64,000 nt of DNA, taken from the IMG/VR virus record IMGVR_UViG_3300035180_002714, positions 94,426-158,425 of that record. One strand, given 5' to 3'. This document shows, piece after piece, positions 40,801 to 48,832 of the stretch; the first letter of the stretch is position 1, and each line of letters begins with the position of its first letter. The position numbers were made by a program, and so were the translations under genes. A model generated the notes under the pieces. That model was given only the letters and a program-made list of their open reading frames with translations. It was not told the DNA's origin and made no database searches. Source of the stretch: a virus.

Positions 40801-43249
40801 CGACGCCATGCGCCATCGCATCGACGATCTTCCCCGGTCCCAGGTGTTCACCAGGGAACGCGATGATCGACTTCGCCATGTCACCGGCCTTGAGGTACGT
40901 CGACTTCTTCGCAGCGACGTCGTAGACCGGCGCGTAGAGGTTGCCCTTGTCGTCGCGCCGCGCACCGATCGTGGCACGAAGGTCGACGCCGACCTTGAAC
41001 GAGTTGCCCGACCAAATCGGGACGCTGCCGTTCCGCCGCACGTACAACAGTCCCCCGGGGACTTCAGCGCAGTACACGTTGCCGCGATAGTGCTCGGTGT
41101 AGTAGCCCCGCTGCTCCTCACGTGTCCGCGATTGTCGAAAACGTTGTTTCAACGGACGTACTTCGTACGTGTCCAGATACCGCTCTTCACGCTTGTCGAC
41201 GTAGCGCGCGGTGCGTGTTGGGCGTCCCAGGGAAATCGCGAGGCGGTCAAAATCGACGGCCAAGCGTGCGCTGGTAGTACAGAGTACATTTCGGTCGTGT
41301 GTTGCACCTGGCAACGGAACCTTACACCTTCGACCGTCTCCCAACAGGAGAGCTTCGAATAGATTCTCTCGTACTTCGTACGACGCCTGAAAAAAGTATT
41401 CCGGGATGTATTTATCCCCCGCGTGCCCGAACTGCTGCACATATGCCGCTAGCTGCTTAACGCCGATGACATACGTGTCACCCCCGCGTTGTGACCATGC
41501 AAACGGCATACGCCGGAGCAGTGCTTCGATAATCTCGCAGTTTTGTGGATTCTTTTTCACGTCCTGTGAGATCAGGACGTGATACGTGAATGTTTTTTCG
41601 GTGAAGTTGAAACACCCTTCGGACAGATACCATCCCATAAAGGACGCCCAGTCCGTCATGGCAATCGGGCCAACATTCTTTACCGCGTTGCCGCCGGCGG
41701 CCCGGGGGAGCTGAAACGTATCAACACTCTCCCCAACGTACGGCAGGTGTCCCGTGTCGAATGTACGCGGTTTGCCGTGTACCTCGTCCGCTCGGTTGAT
41801 GCGCCAGTGTTGGAGTCCGCGCGTTTCGAGCGGCTTACACAAGACGCGGTGGTTGGGCGTTACCAGGTAATTGATTTTGCCCGTCTCTAGGCCATACATG
41901 AGGCCCTCATACGGCTGTGCCGTGAGGTTGGTCGCGCGGTGGAATTCGAGACGTTCATCGACACGACATGCGAGCCAGTCGTTCGCAGTGACATCCGGCC
42001 ACCGCTTCCACCCGCGTGACGTGAAGACCTCGGTCATGGCGTCGTAGCACTCTGGGGTCCTTGCAGGGTCAAGGATTCCGAAGTGCGTCGGATGGACGTC
42101 GCGAGCCTCGAGCGGGATGGCGCGCTCGGACGCGATCGCACCCTCGCCGAGCATCGTGACGCGTGACGCTTCGTCGAGCAACTCCATCGGGTTGATCTGC
42201 ATCGGGACTGCCGAGAGCGATGACCCCACCAGGAGCCCGTGCATCGATCGCGTGAACGGGCCTGCCGGCAACGCCTTCTTCAGGTCCCCGTGGCTCGCGT
42301 CGAGCTTCCAGCCAAGCTTCGCACGCATCGCCCGAGCCTCGAGCTGCACGCGTTCCTTGATGAAGTCGTCCGCCGAGTGGAACGTCTTGAACGCCAGCGA
42401 GTCCCGATCGTCAACGTCGGCGGCTGCCTTGTGTACGTCGAGCAGCTTCTTGGACGCCGCCAGGATTGCAGACGCCGACGCCTTGTCGTACGGGTAGCCG
42501 AGCGTGTGGGTCGTGACCTCGGGGTCCATCGAGGTCTGGTCGAAGTACTCGCGCAGCACGCGGGATTTCTCTTCCGTCGTGGTCGCGGTCTGCTTGGCCG
42601 GATGCACGAGCGTCTCGTAGAGCTTGCTGACGTGCTTGTCCGGGTTCTTCCAAGCGTCGCGATTCATGCCCGCGATCTCAGGGCCCCAGCTCGCCGCGAT
42701 GTCCTGGTGAGGCATCCCAAGCGCGCGGAGGATTGGATGCAGCGGGATCTTCGTGGTCGTGTGCGATGGCTGCATGTAGAGGAGACCCTTCTCGGGCTCC
42801 ATCGACACGCGGAAGTTCGCGCCCTTCGACAGGTTGAACGTCGCCTCCAGCTCGTCGTTGCCACGGCGACGTACGTACGCGCCTGGCTTCGTCCTCAGCT
42901 GGTTCGAGACGGAGTACTCCGTGCCATCGAGGATGAAGGTGTGCCGTGGCGTGAAGTACGGCAGTTGCAGCAGCGTGAAGTCCTTGGCGTGGTTGACTAC
43001 GCCGCCCGCCGCGTCCTTGACGGTGACGTCACCGCGCACACGTTCCGACAAGGTCTTGCCTTCGAGCACGGCACGCTTCTGGTCCCGGGACGAGTAGTCC
43101 TGCGGGTCGACGCGCACGTTCGATACCTCGACCGTGTGCTTGCCGGCCTTGAGCGGGAACGACTGCTCGAGGCCTTCGACGACCTTCTTGCGGATCATCT
43201 CGCGCCGCGTTGCCGCGTCCTCGAGTATCGGTCGTAGATTTGGCAGCAT
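37841..43249 (-). CDS. RNA polymerase beta fused to beta-prime N-terminal half, intein-containing
   Basis: 1802-residue precursor; about 1453 residues after removal of an intein (residues 401-749). Beta landmarks: HPTHFGILDPARTPE (bacterial ETPEG region), GDKLCNRFGNKGVIAKI (bacterial GDKMAGRHGNKGV), and KGIGKMEFDGLVAHNARNVL (bacterial FGEMEVWALEAY). It continues without a stop into beta-prime: LRPETDGLFDPG, PVIRPILPLKDGRLQVSD, RPVMVNRAPSLHRFNIVGAY and the catalytic loop NADYDGD at residues 1707-1713 with its three Asp. The first zinc-binding site of beta-prime is missing. The chain ends soon after the catalytic loop; the rest is encoded at 33545-35326. The product with its partner should form a phage RNA polymerase core without an alpha subunit. 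Confidence 0.94.
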   Translation of the reverse strand: MLPNLRPILEDAATRREMIRKKVVEGLEQSFPLKAGKHTVEVSNVRVDPQDYSSRDQKRAVLEGKTLSERVRGDVTVKDAAGGVVNHAKDFTLLQLPYFTPRHTFILDGTEYSVSNQLRTKPGAYVRRRGNDELEATFNLSKGANFRVSMEPEKGLLYMQPSHTTTKIPLHPILRALGMPHQDIAASWGPEIAGMNRDAWKNPDKHVSKLYETLVHPAKQTATTTEEKSRVLREYFDQTSMDPEVTTHTLGYPYDKASASAILAASKKLLDVHKAAADVDDRDSLAFKTFHSADDFIKERVQLEARAMRAKLGWKLDASHGDLKKALPAGPFTRSMHGLLVGSSLSAVPMQINPMELLDEASRVTMLGEGAIASERAIPLEARDVHPTHFGILDPARTPECYDAMTEVFTSRGWKRWPDVTANDWLACRVDERLEFHRATNLTAQPYEGLMYGLETGKINYLVTPNHRVLCKPLETRGLQHWRINRADEVHGKPRTFDTGHLPYVGESVDTFQLPRAAGGNAVKNVGPIAMTDWASFMGWYLSEGCFNFTEKTFTYHVLISQDVKKNPQNCEIIEALLRRMPFAWSQRGGDTYVIGVKQLAAYVQQFGHAGDKYIPEYFFQASYEVRENLFEALLLGDGRRCKVPLPGATHDRNVLCTTSARLAVDFDRLAISLGRPTRTARYVDKREERYLDTYEVRPLKQRFRQSRTREEQRGYYTEHYRGNVYCAEVPGGLLYVRRNGSVPIWSGNSFKVGVDLRATIGARRDDKGNLYAPVYDVAAKKSTYLKAGDMAKSIIAFPGEHLGPGKIVDAMAHGVVSRVSSDRVTHQLEHVADQYGPTSNLLPLLYGIQANRVLMASKHQGQALPLTHREAPLVQVASWKPGTSVEREMVKLIVPTARQAGTITKIDDDWIHIEPDAKTAALTTKLHYDTNLPLAAKTMLHNTLTVKVGDRVEKDQLLADSNFTKDGTLALGTNLRVAYMPYRGLNTNDGIVVSQGAADKLTSEHMYQHALSREGDVQLGREKHRTYFGSRYTKDQYDKLDEDGVVKPGVTLHKGDLIAAGIRENKVTGDALLLGKLSKSLVKPYEEVVETWTHDRPGIVVDVAKTARQAAASIRTQETLQIGDKLCNRFGNKGVIAKIIPDHQMIQDAQGRPVDLLFTSAGIVSRINPAQVIETVLGKVAEKTGKPIVIPQYMPGRDNVAFAKKLLEEHGLSDKETVLDPITGKKVPDVLVGKSYILKLFKTTDSNWAAHGAEKYDYNQQPARGGDEGAKGIGKMEFDGLVAHNARNVLREAASIKSQRNDEFWRAIQLGLPTPSPKTPFAYDKLQSMLTGAGVKVTKTGSRLALGPLTDADVKSMSSGALKDPSKLIRAKDLRPETDGLFDPGITGGMSGTKWSHVDLHEPIVNPVFEEPVRRLLGLTQKEFTERVGKGGSWFKTALGEINIDDKLKDLLAQSKKARGPALDGVVKQIKYLEALKDRDLKPADAYVISKVPVTPPVIRPILPLKDGRLQVSDANLLYKDAFLANDQLKSSAKSLPSSELPGPRQHLYDAVSALYGVGDPVSPGAEKRGAKGYLAAITGTRPGSGFFQSRLMKRQQDVSGRATIAPDPTLSMDEIGVPEGMLWGMYSKFVIGRLVRRGYTATDAQKMVDDRTPVAREELVNESRERPVMVNRAPSLHRFNIVGAYPKIVEGKTLKLNPFAEKGMNADYDGDALQIHAPVTPGGVEDVKKMTLSHMIFADKRPGVLNIAPDMEAVLGLHRATQAASGKKTRHYDSQEEAMAAYHRGDIALNDPIEIRAKRL
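41003..42049 (-). other. Intein with LAGLIDADG endonuclease in RNA polymerase
   Basis: 349 codons from Cys401 to Asn749, +1 residue Ser750. CYDAMTEVFTSRGWKRWPDV is block A, and YLVTPNHRVL holds the block B His. LAGLIDADG-like helices are FMGWYLSEGCF and FEALLLGDGRR. The end is VPIWSGN-S: the penultimate residue is Gly instead of the usual His, so splicing would use a non-canonical block G. Insertion is within the conserved TPE motif of beta, close to the active site, so the polymerase is inactive until splicing. Confidence 0.92.
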
Positions 43250-43266
43250 TTTGGTACAAGGCTCCG

Positions 43267-43650
43267 TTAGGGCAGCCGTCGCGGTCGTTCAGCAGGTTCG
43301 GCGTCGCCTGCGTCTTGGTTGTTCACGGGAGCTGGACGTGCACGGGGCGTCAGGTAGACCAAGGCCACCAGGAAGTCGCCCTCTTTCGAGAAGGTCCGGT
43401 CCTCGTAGCGCATGATGGCTTCGCCACGCAGCACCTGGTTCATGACGTCTTCGTAGCTGTCGCGATCCGCGGGCAGCGCGAAGACCTCGGAGTGGGCTTC
43501 GTAGTCCAGCTCGGGGCCGCCGCGGTTGCCGCGCTGTTCGAACGCAACACGCCCCGGTCCGTTCTGCGCACCGAACAAGCTGCCCAGGTCGTTGCTGACC
43601 TTCTGGGCCTTTTCGATGACGTCGGCGAAGTCTTCTGAGTCTTGCGGCAT
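43267..43650 (-). CDS. Uncharacterised protein between portal and RNA polymerase
   Basis: 127 residues. N-terminal helix (DFADVIEKAQKVSNDLGSLF), a beta-rich middle (DRTFSKEGDFLVALVYLTPR) and a disordered Pro/Ala/Arg tail. The stop lies 17 nt before the polymerase start and the start lies 8 nt after the portal stop, so all three are one operon. No family recognised; head assembly or polymerase association is possible. Confidence 0.6.
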   Translation of the reverse strand: MPQDSEDFADVIEKAQKVSNDLGSLFGAQNGPGRVAFEQRGNRGGPELDYEAHSEVFALPADRDSYEDVMNQVLRGEAIMRYEDRTFSKEGDFLVALVYLTPRARPAPVNNQDAGDAEPAERPRRLP

Positions 43651-43658
43651 GGGTTATC

Positions 43659-45449
43659 TTACATACCTGGCGCTGCGGGTGGTGCGCCACCGCCGGAAGG
43701 ATCGCCGCCTTGACGGGCTGCCGCGATCGCCTGTTGGTTCTGCTGAGTGGTCTGGTCATGCATGCGTTCCTTGACGACCGCGTACATCACCATGTCCTCG
43801 GTCTGCAGCGCGTGCATCTGCGATTGCCGGCTCCCGGGGTCCAGGCCCATCAGCTGCTGGATCACCTGATCTGCCTGCGCGATCACCGCCTGCTGGTCGT
43901 AGGAGAGACCCTGCTGACCCATCTGCGCTTGGGCTCGTGCCTGTGAGCCCAGATTGTTCTGACGCTTCTGCATCTCGACCTGCAGCTCCTGTGCAGTTCG
44001 CGCGTCGTCGATTGCTTCCTGCATGCGCCACTTGCGCTCGTCGGACGGGTCGATGTCGAACGCCTCGCCCATGGTCCGCTTGGAGATCCACGGGCCCGTC
44101 GAAGGGTCGGCGCCGTTGAGCTGCAGGAGCAGCGCCTTCTGCTGAACGTCATCGATGAAGCGGAAGGGTGCGAGCGAACACGTCACCGTGCCACGCCCCA
44201 GCTGCTTGGCCGACTTGTCTGTGACCCACTGCAGGAGGTCGTTGAGGTCACCCGTTTGGTGAACGAGCTGGTTCTCGAGCACGCGAAGCTGGATGCCCGA
44301 GCCCATCGCAGAGAAGCCGCCGTAGATGAACTCCTTGGGCAGGCCCATTGCAGCGATGATGTTGTCTTCGGCAGCCTGGACCTCGCCGAGCGTCATGAGC
44401 GCACGGGCTTGGCCACCAAGGTGCGTGACCTCCGCGGGGATCGGTGACCACATGATGTGGAGGGGATCTCGCCGCCACTTCTTGACGCTGGTCTTCATCT
44501 CGTCGGACCACTTGGCCAACGAGATGGTGGTCATCGGATCGGCGTTCGCCGACGACTGCTTCGGCGAGATGATGCGCAGCGGGACGATGTAGTCGAGCGC
44601 GATCGCTTCGTTCGCCTTGCGCAGCACCGCCGCGTAGAAGAACAGCTTGATCGTCGATGCGAGCGGCGGGAAGCCCCATTGAGCCTCGATGCCCGCGGGC
44701 GCGTCCATGCGCATGTGGAAGACTTGACCTTCCGCGAACTTGAAGATCTTGTCCGAGCGAATCGTCTTCAAAAACTCCATCGGCATCGTGTCGATGAGGT
44801 GCTTGTTCCCCTTGGCGCAGCGTTCCTTAATCTCCTTGGGGATCGTGTAGTAGTACTCGCTGTGCCCGGTGATGGGGTTGTAGTCGATGTCCATCAACTT
44901 CGGGTCCCAACGGATCACCGAGATGCGGTCCTTGCGTGTGATCTTGCGGTCGATGACGTCCTTCTCACCGATGTCCACCTTCACGTTGCAGCCTTTGCAT
45001 GCGTAGTTGAAGGCGAGCTTCTTCAGGTTGAACTTGTAGGTGACCTGGTGGATGTTCGTCAGCGACTGGCAGCGCGGACACTTCAGGAAGCGCACGAACG
45101 GCGCGTACATCGAGAAGAACGCGTTGCCGTAAACGAACTTGTCGACGGCCGCGCGGATCAAGACGCGCTTCGTCTTCAGCGTCTTGTCGTGGAGGTCCTC
45201 GTAGTAGTTCTTGAGCGCCTCGTTCTGCGTCTCGTAGATGATGTCGGTGACGGGGTACGTGCAGAACTTCTGGAGCGCGGCGTAGATCTGCGCGCTGTTG
45301 AAGTAGAGGTACTCGCACAGTCGGAAGAGGTCCTTGAGCTTCCGTGGCGCGAACGCCGTGAGGAAATCGAAGAGCGGACTTCCGTGCGACGACGTGTTTT
45401 GCGTCGACAGGTCGGAGATACCCGGGTCGAACATTCCATCAGTGGCCAT
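43659..45449 (-). CDS. Portal protein with zinc-ribbon insertion
   Basis: 596 residues. The central part (GQVFHMRMDAPAGIEAQWGF, then PPLASTIKLFFYAAVLRKAN, then AAEDNIIAAMGLPKEFIYGG) has the stem/wing pattern of large-phage portals, and the C-terminal 150 residues are helical, Gln-rich and Pro-tailed. Residues about 128-165 carry CPRC and, about 30 residues on, CKGC, a four-Cys zinc ribbon inserted in the clip/wing region. It is the first gene of the minus-strand module. The terminase is not adjacent. Identification rests on motif character and order. Confidence 0.72.
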   Translation of the reverse strand: MATDGMFDPGISDLSTQNTSSHGSPLFDFLTAFAPRKLKDLFRLCEYLYFNSAQIYAALQKFCTYPVTDIIYETQNEALKNYYEDLHDKTLKTKRVLIRAAVDKFVYGNAFFSMYAPFVRFLKCPRCQSLTNIHQVTYKFNLKKLAFNYACKGCNVKVDIGEKDVIDRKITRKDRISVIRWDPKLMDIDYNPITGHSEYYYTIPKEIKERCAKGNKHLIDTMPMEFLKTIRSDKIFKFAEGQVFHMRMDAPAGIEAQWGFPPLASTIKLFFYAAVLRKANEAIALDYIVPLRIISPKQSSANADPMTTISLAKWSDEMKTSVKKWRRDPLHIMWSPIPAEVTHLGGQARALMTLGEVQAAEDNIIAAMGLPKEFIYGGFSAMGSGIQLRVLENQLVHQTGDLNDLLQWVTDKSAKQLGRGTVTCSLAPFRFIDDVQQKALLLQLNGADPSTGPWISKRTMGEAFDIDPSDERKWRMQEAIDDARTAQELQVEMQKRQNNLGSQARAQAQMGQQGLSYDQQAVIAQADQVIQQLMGLDPGSRQSQMHALQTEDMVMYAVVKERMHDQTTQQNQQAIAAARQGGDPSGGGAPPAAPGM

Positions 45450-45469
45450 GGTTTACCCCGCAATCATCA

Positions 45470-45478
45470 CATGATAGA
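45470..45478 (-). promoter_or_regulatory. TATCAT promoter-like element for the portal operon
   Basis: Minus-strand TCTATCATG in the 43-bp divergent gap between portal and helicase. Predicted start near 45464 gives a 15-nt leader with GGGG before the ATG at 45449. The hexamer overlaps a 5-bp inverted repeat (ATCAT-CAC-ATGAT at 45463-45475) that could be an operator. Confidence 0.45.
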
Positions 45479-45492
45479 AAGGCGGACGCCCT

Positions 45493-47478
45493 ATGGGTCG
45501 ACCCCGAATGGAGATCCGCGTCGGACGCGCGGGCAACGGCACGCCCGTGTTTCTGGTTCACGGACAGAATGCTACGTACAGTCGCGTGTTTGGCGCTACA
45601 TGGGACGCTTCGCGGGCCTTGTGGATGTACCCCGCGTTCTTCCCTGCATCCAGCAAGGTCATCGCGGACCTTCAAGCAGTGGCTTCCGACGTTGACGTGG
45701 TGATCTCGGACGTGGCCCAACGCCACATCGAGGCGCTCGAGGATGTGCGCCGACGCTTGGAAGCGCTGACCTTGCCCACGGGATTTGAATACGTCACGGC
45801 GCCATACCAGCATCAGGTTGAAGGACTCTGCCACGTGTTCTACAACATGCGGGCGGCGTTGTTCTACGATCCTGGTCTCGGCAAGTCGAAGATCGCGATC
45901 GATCTCCTGCGTTTGTTGCGCCACACCGGCAACCGCGCCACGGCCCTGGTGCTCGGGCCGCGCGTCACCGTGCGGAACTGGGGTCGGCAGATCGACCTTC
46001 ACTCGGGCCGCCAGCTCACGTGGGCCGCGCTGGTCGGAACGCCCAAGCAGAAGCGCGAGATCATCGAACGCGCTGCCGCCGAGGGCACCGACATGGTTCT
46101 TTCGACGTACGACACTGCGAGAAGTTTAGTGGATTTCCTCGTAGAACGGCTGCCTTACGGCGTTCTGGTCTGCGATGAAAGCCATGGCGTGAAGACCTGG
46201 CAGTCCGAGCGCACCAAGACGACGCATGAGATCGCACAGAAGGCGATGCGCCGCATCCTCATGACGGGGTCCCCCACCGAGGGGAATCCTCTCGACCTGT
46301 ACGGCCCCTACAAAATCCTGGGCGACTGCTTCATGCCCGAGACGTACTGGAAGTACAAAAAAACGTTCGTTGTCACGCGAGGCGCCAACTCTCCTATCGT
46401 GGTTGGTTACAAGAATCTCGACGTCATCAATGCACGTACGACCTTCTTGTCGATCCGTCGTACCAAAGAGCAGTGCTTGGACCTGCCAACACGCTCCTTT
46501 GTGGACGTAGAGTATACCCTTACACGCGCTCAGACCGTTGCGTACGACAAGATCGTCATCGACATGGGCATCGACCCCGAGGTGCTGGGTAAGCTAGGGA
46601 TCCAGATTCGGTCCGGGGAGATTGGTGCGAAGCCCATTCTCCCGCACCAACTTTCTGCCATCGAGATGCCGCACCGAGCGGCGGCCTTGATGAAGCTTTT
46701 GCAGATCACGTCAGGCTTCCTCATCAAGAGCGAGAAGGATCCCTTCTACTGCGACTCGGCCCGGGGAGGCTTGCCGTGTGAACACCGTGACGCCTGTGTC
46801 GCGCGGCAGATTCAACCACGCACCCCACGGTGCCTGGTTGACGCGACGCCATGGCCCTCCACGACCATCACGTTTGACGAGCACCCCAAGCTCGAATCGA
46901 TCATGGAGCTGCTCGACGGGATTCTTGAAACGCCGCACCACAAGGTGATCATCTGGTGCGCGTTTCACATTGAGATGGACCTGATCGAGGAGCGGTTGAA
47001 CGCCGAAGAGATTGGGTACGTACGGGTCGATGGCGGTTCACGAGACCCGATGGCCTCCGTCGACGCGTTCAACGACGCCCCTGCCGTCCGCGTCTACATC
47101 GGCCAAGTCACCACAGGCCTCGGCATCACGTTGAATTCGGCGACGTACATGATCTACAGCTCGTTGCCGTATTCGCTGAATTCGTACTCGCAATGCTTGG
47201 ACCGAAACTATCGGATTGGACAGAACGACAAGGTTACCGTGTACAGGATGATCGGGCAGGGAACGCTTGAGCTGGCGGTAGCCCATTTGCTCGATCACAA
47301 AATCGATGTCGATTCGATGCTCACGAACAAGATTGAATGCGCGCTATGTCCGAAAAACATCATATGTCTTGCGAAGGGGATTGAACCCTTTCAGCTAGGG
47401 TGCATCCACCCCAAGAAGGTGGACCGCCCCGTCATCAAGGCGTATGCCTTGCCCATGCTACCTGAGAGGGCCAAATGA
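45493..47478 (+). CDS. SNF2/DEAD-like superfamily 2 helicase
   Basis: 661 residues, AAAGGCGG ribosome-binding site. The N-terminal 100 residues are a separate domain. Walker A is DPGLGKSK (126-133), the DExH box is DESH (about 227), and motif III is LMTGSPTEGN. The C-terminal RecA domain has KVIIWCAFHIEMDLIEERL, YVRVDGG and QCLDRNYRIGQNDKV (motif VI, SNF2-like RIGQ). A Cys-rich insertion (CDSARGGLPCEHRDACVARQ) and the C-terminal CALC/C cluster may bind zinc. Such enzymes remodel branched DNA or displace proteins; a role in phage replication or recombination is likely. First gene of the plus-strand operon. Confidence 0.88.
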   Translation: MGRPRMEIRVGRAGNGTPVFLVHGQNATYSRVFGATWDASRALWMYPAFFPASSKVIADLQAVASDVDVVISDVAQRHIEALEDVRRRLEALTLPTGFEYVTAPYQHQVEGLCHVFYNMRAALFYDPGLGKSKIAIDLLRLLRHTGNRATALVLGPRVTVRNWGRQIDLHSGRQLTWAALVGTPKQKREIIERAAAEGTDMVLSTYDTARSLVDFLVERLPYGVLVCDESHGVKTWQSERTKTTHEIAQKAMRRILMTGSPTEGNPLDLYGPYKILGDCFMPETYWKYKKTFVVTRGANSPIVVGYKNLDVINARTTFLSIRRTKEQCLDLPTRSFVDVEYTLTRAQTVAYDKIVIDMGIDPEVLGKLGIQIRSGEIGAKPILPHQLSAIEMPHRAAALMKLLQITSGFLIKSEKDPFYCDSARGGLPCEHRDACVARQIQPRTPRCLVDATPWPSTTITFDEHPKLESIMELLDGILETPHHKVIIWCAFHIEMDLIEERLNAEEIGYVRVDGGSRDPMASVDAFNDAPAVRVYIGQVTTGLGITLNSATYMIYSSLPYSLNSYSQCLDRNYRIGQNDKVTVYRMIGQGTLELAVAHLLDHKIDVDSMLTNKIECALCPKNIICLAKGIEPFQLGCIHPKKVDRPVIKAYALPMLPERAK

Positions 47479-47867
47479 AGATTGTAGTCACGTACGAGGC
47501 GTCCGACATCACGCGCCTGATCAAACAGGACTTGGCCCAACAAGGCATTTCAGCCTCGGAGGACGACATCAAGTTCTCCAAGAACAAGGCGGTCGTGTCG
47601 GTCGAGGTGACGCGCGATGATGTGCCGTCGTCATCGCCGGTGATCACCTCGAGCGGTGTAACCACCCTCGACGAGTACGCGCGACAAGAGTCGGCGGCGG
47701 CACCGCCCGCACTCGCTGTTGTTGATGGAGGCCAGGCGCCTGTCGACATGGATGCAATCCTGCGGGCCTCCGCCAAAGCAGCCGCGACCAACCCAGGCAA
47801 GTTTCCGACACCCGAACGTCAACTCATGGAAGGGGAGTCCCTTGACTTCCCAGGAGGAAAGCGATGA
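47475..47867 (+). CDS. Uncharacterised small replication-module protein
   Basis: 130 residues, translationally coupled to the helicase (ATGA) and to the next nuclease (ATGA). Its N-terminus (MKIVVTYEASDITRLIKQDL, then SKNKAVVSVEV) looks like a small alpha/beta domain; the rest is low-complexity. No function can be assigned. A helicase or nuclease accessory protein would fit the context. Confidence 0.6.
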   Translation: MKIVVTYEASDITRLIKQDLAQQGISASEDDIKFSKNKAVVSVEVTRDDVPSSSPVITSSGVTTLDEYARQESAAAPPALAVVDGGQAPVDMDAILRASAKAAATNPGKFPTPERQLMEGESLDFPGGKR

Positions 47868-48790
47868 CCACAGGAATGGAAGAGGTCGAAGCGTTTCTCG
47901 ACCCCGCGATCGAAGTGCCCGCTGACGTCGAACCCGAGCTGGTCGACATCTTGCCTCGCGGCTATCTGTCGCCGTCACAGGTCGGCATGTTCCTCAAGTG
48001 TCCCAAGTCGTGGCAGCTCGCTTATCTCGAGCACAAGCCGCGACGCACCGTCGCGCGCATGTTCCAGGGGATTCAGGTGCACAACGCGGTCGAGAAGGTG
48101 CTCAAGGGGCGGCTCGAGACCGGCACCCTGCCCACGCGGGAGATGGCGATGGACGCCTACTCGGACTCGTTCAACGAGACGAAGAAGCTGATCGAGGACT
48201 GGGAGGGTGAGGACGAGGGCTCGGTCAAGGACACCGGCGTGAAGTGCACGAACGCCTACTATGACGAGGCGGCGGTCGATGCGACGCCGATCGAGGTCGA
48301 GAAGACCTTCCACGCCGTGTTCCGTTCCGCGGATGGCAAGGTCAAGCTTCCGGTGCTCGGCCGTATCGACAGCATCCAGGTGCAGTCGCACACCGAGCAG
48401 GAGTACCAGGACATCCGCGAGGCACTCGGGTCCAAGCAGCCCGTCAAGCCCAAGCGTGTACATGACCTCAAGGTCGTCACGGACAAGTGGTCCGAGAGCG
48501 ACCTCGCCAACGACCTGCAGTTCGCAGTCTACGCCGGCGTCGAGCATGTTCCCGATGTTCAGGTCGACATGGTCGTCAAGGGACGGGCGAAGGTGCCACG
48601 TCCTCGCTACGAGAAGCTCACCGGCGTCATCTCGGACAAGATGGTCAAGCACGCCGAAGCGGTCGTCATGGGCGTTGCACACGGGATCGCCTACGGCGTG
48701 TCCACGGGGCACTTCCAGATGACCGATCCCTCGAACTGGTGGTGCGACAAGAAGTGGTGCTCCATGTGGCGCCATTGTCGCGGCAAATAG
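47864..48790 (+). CDS. Cas4/RecB-like Fe-S PD-(D/E)XK nuclease (first copy)
   Basis: 308 residues. The entry LSPSQVGMFLKCPKSWQLAY supplies Cys46; the C-terminus WCDKKWCSMWRHC supplies Cys294, Cys299 and Cys305, together the four ligands of a 4Fe-4S cluster. The nuclease core shows GRIDSIQ and HDLKVV (the D-x-K of the PD-(D/E)XK motif). Size and layout match Cas4-family single-strand exonucleases. It lies just after the SNF2 helicase, suggesting a joint role in DNA end processing. A second copy lies at 53433-54278. Confidence 0.8.
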   Translation: MTTGMEEVEAFLDPAIEVPADVEPELVDILPRGYLSPSQVGMFLKCPKSWQLAYLEHKPRRTVARMFQGIQVHNAVEKVLKGRLETGTLPTREMAMDAYSDSFNETKKLIEDWEGEDEGSVKDTGVKCTNAYYDEAAVDATPIEVEKTFHAVFRSADGKVKLPVLGRIDSIQVQSHTEQEYQDIREALGSKQPVKPKRVHDLKVVTDKWSESDLANDLQFAVYAGVEHVPDVQVDMVVKGRAKVPRPRYEKLTGVISDKMVKHAEAVVMGVAHGIAYGVSTGHFQMTDPSNWWCDKKWCSMWRHCRGK

Positions 48791-48816
48791 TAGACGCGCG
48801 ATTCGCGTGCGTGCTA

Positions 48817-48832
48817 CGTCATGTTTATGACG
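48817..48832 (+). promoter_or_regulatory. Palindrome at a gene start (possible operator)
   Basis: CGTCAT-GTTT-ATGACG, a perfect 6-bp inverted repeat that contains the start codon of the following gene. There is no ribosome-binding site upstream. The sequence ATGTTTATG recurs in the gap before the DNA polymerase gene (57783-57797 region). Confidence 0.4.

Noticed and set aside
33545-43249. The split beta-prime as a simple frameshift
   Set aside because: The halves are about 2.5 kb apart with four tightly packed genes in between, so it is a real gene split and not a sequencing error.
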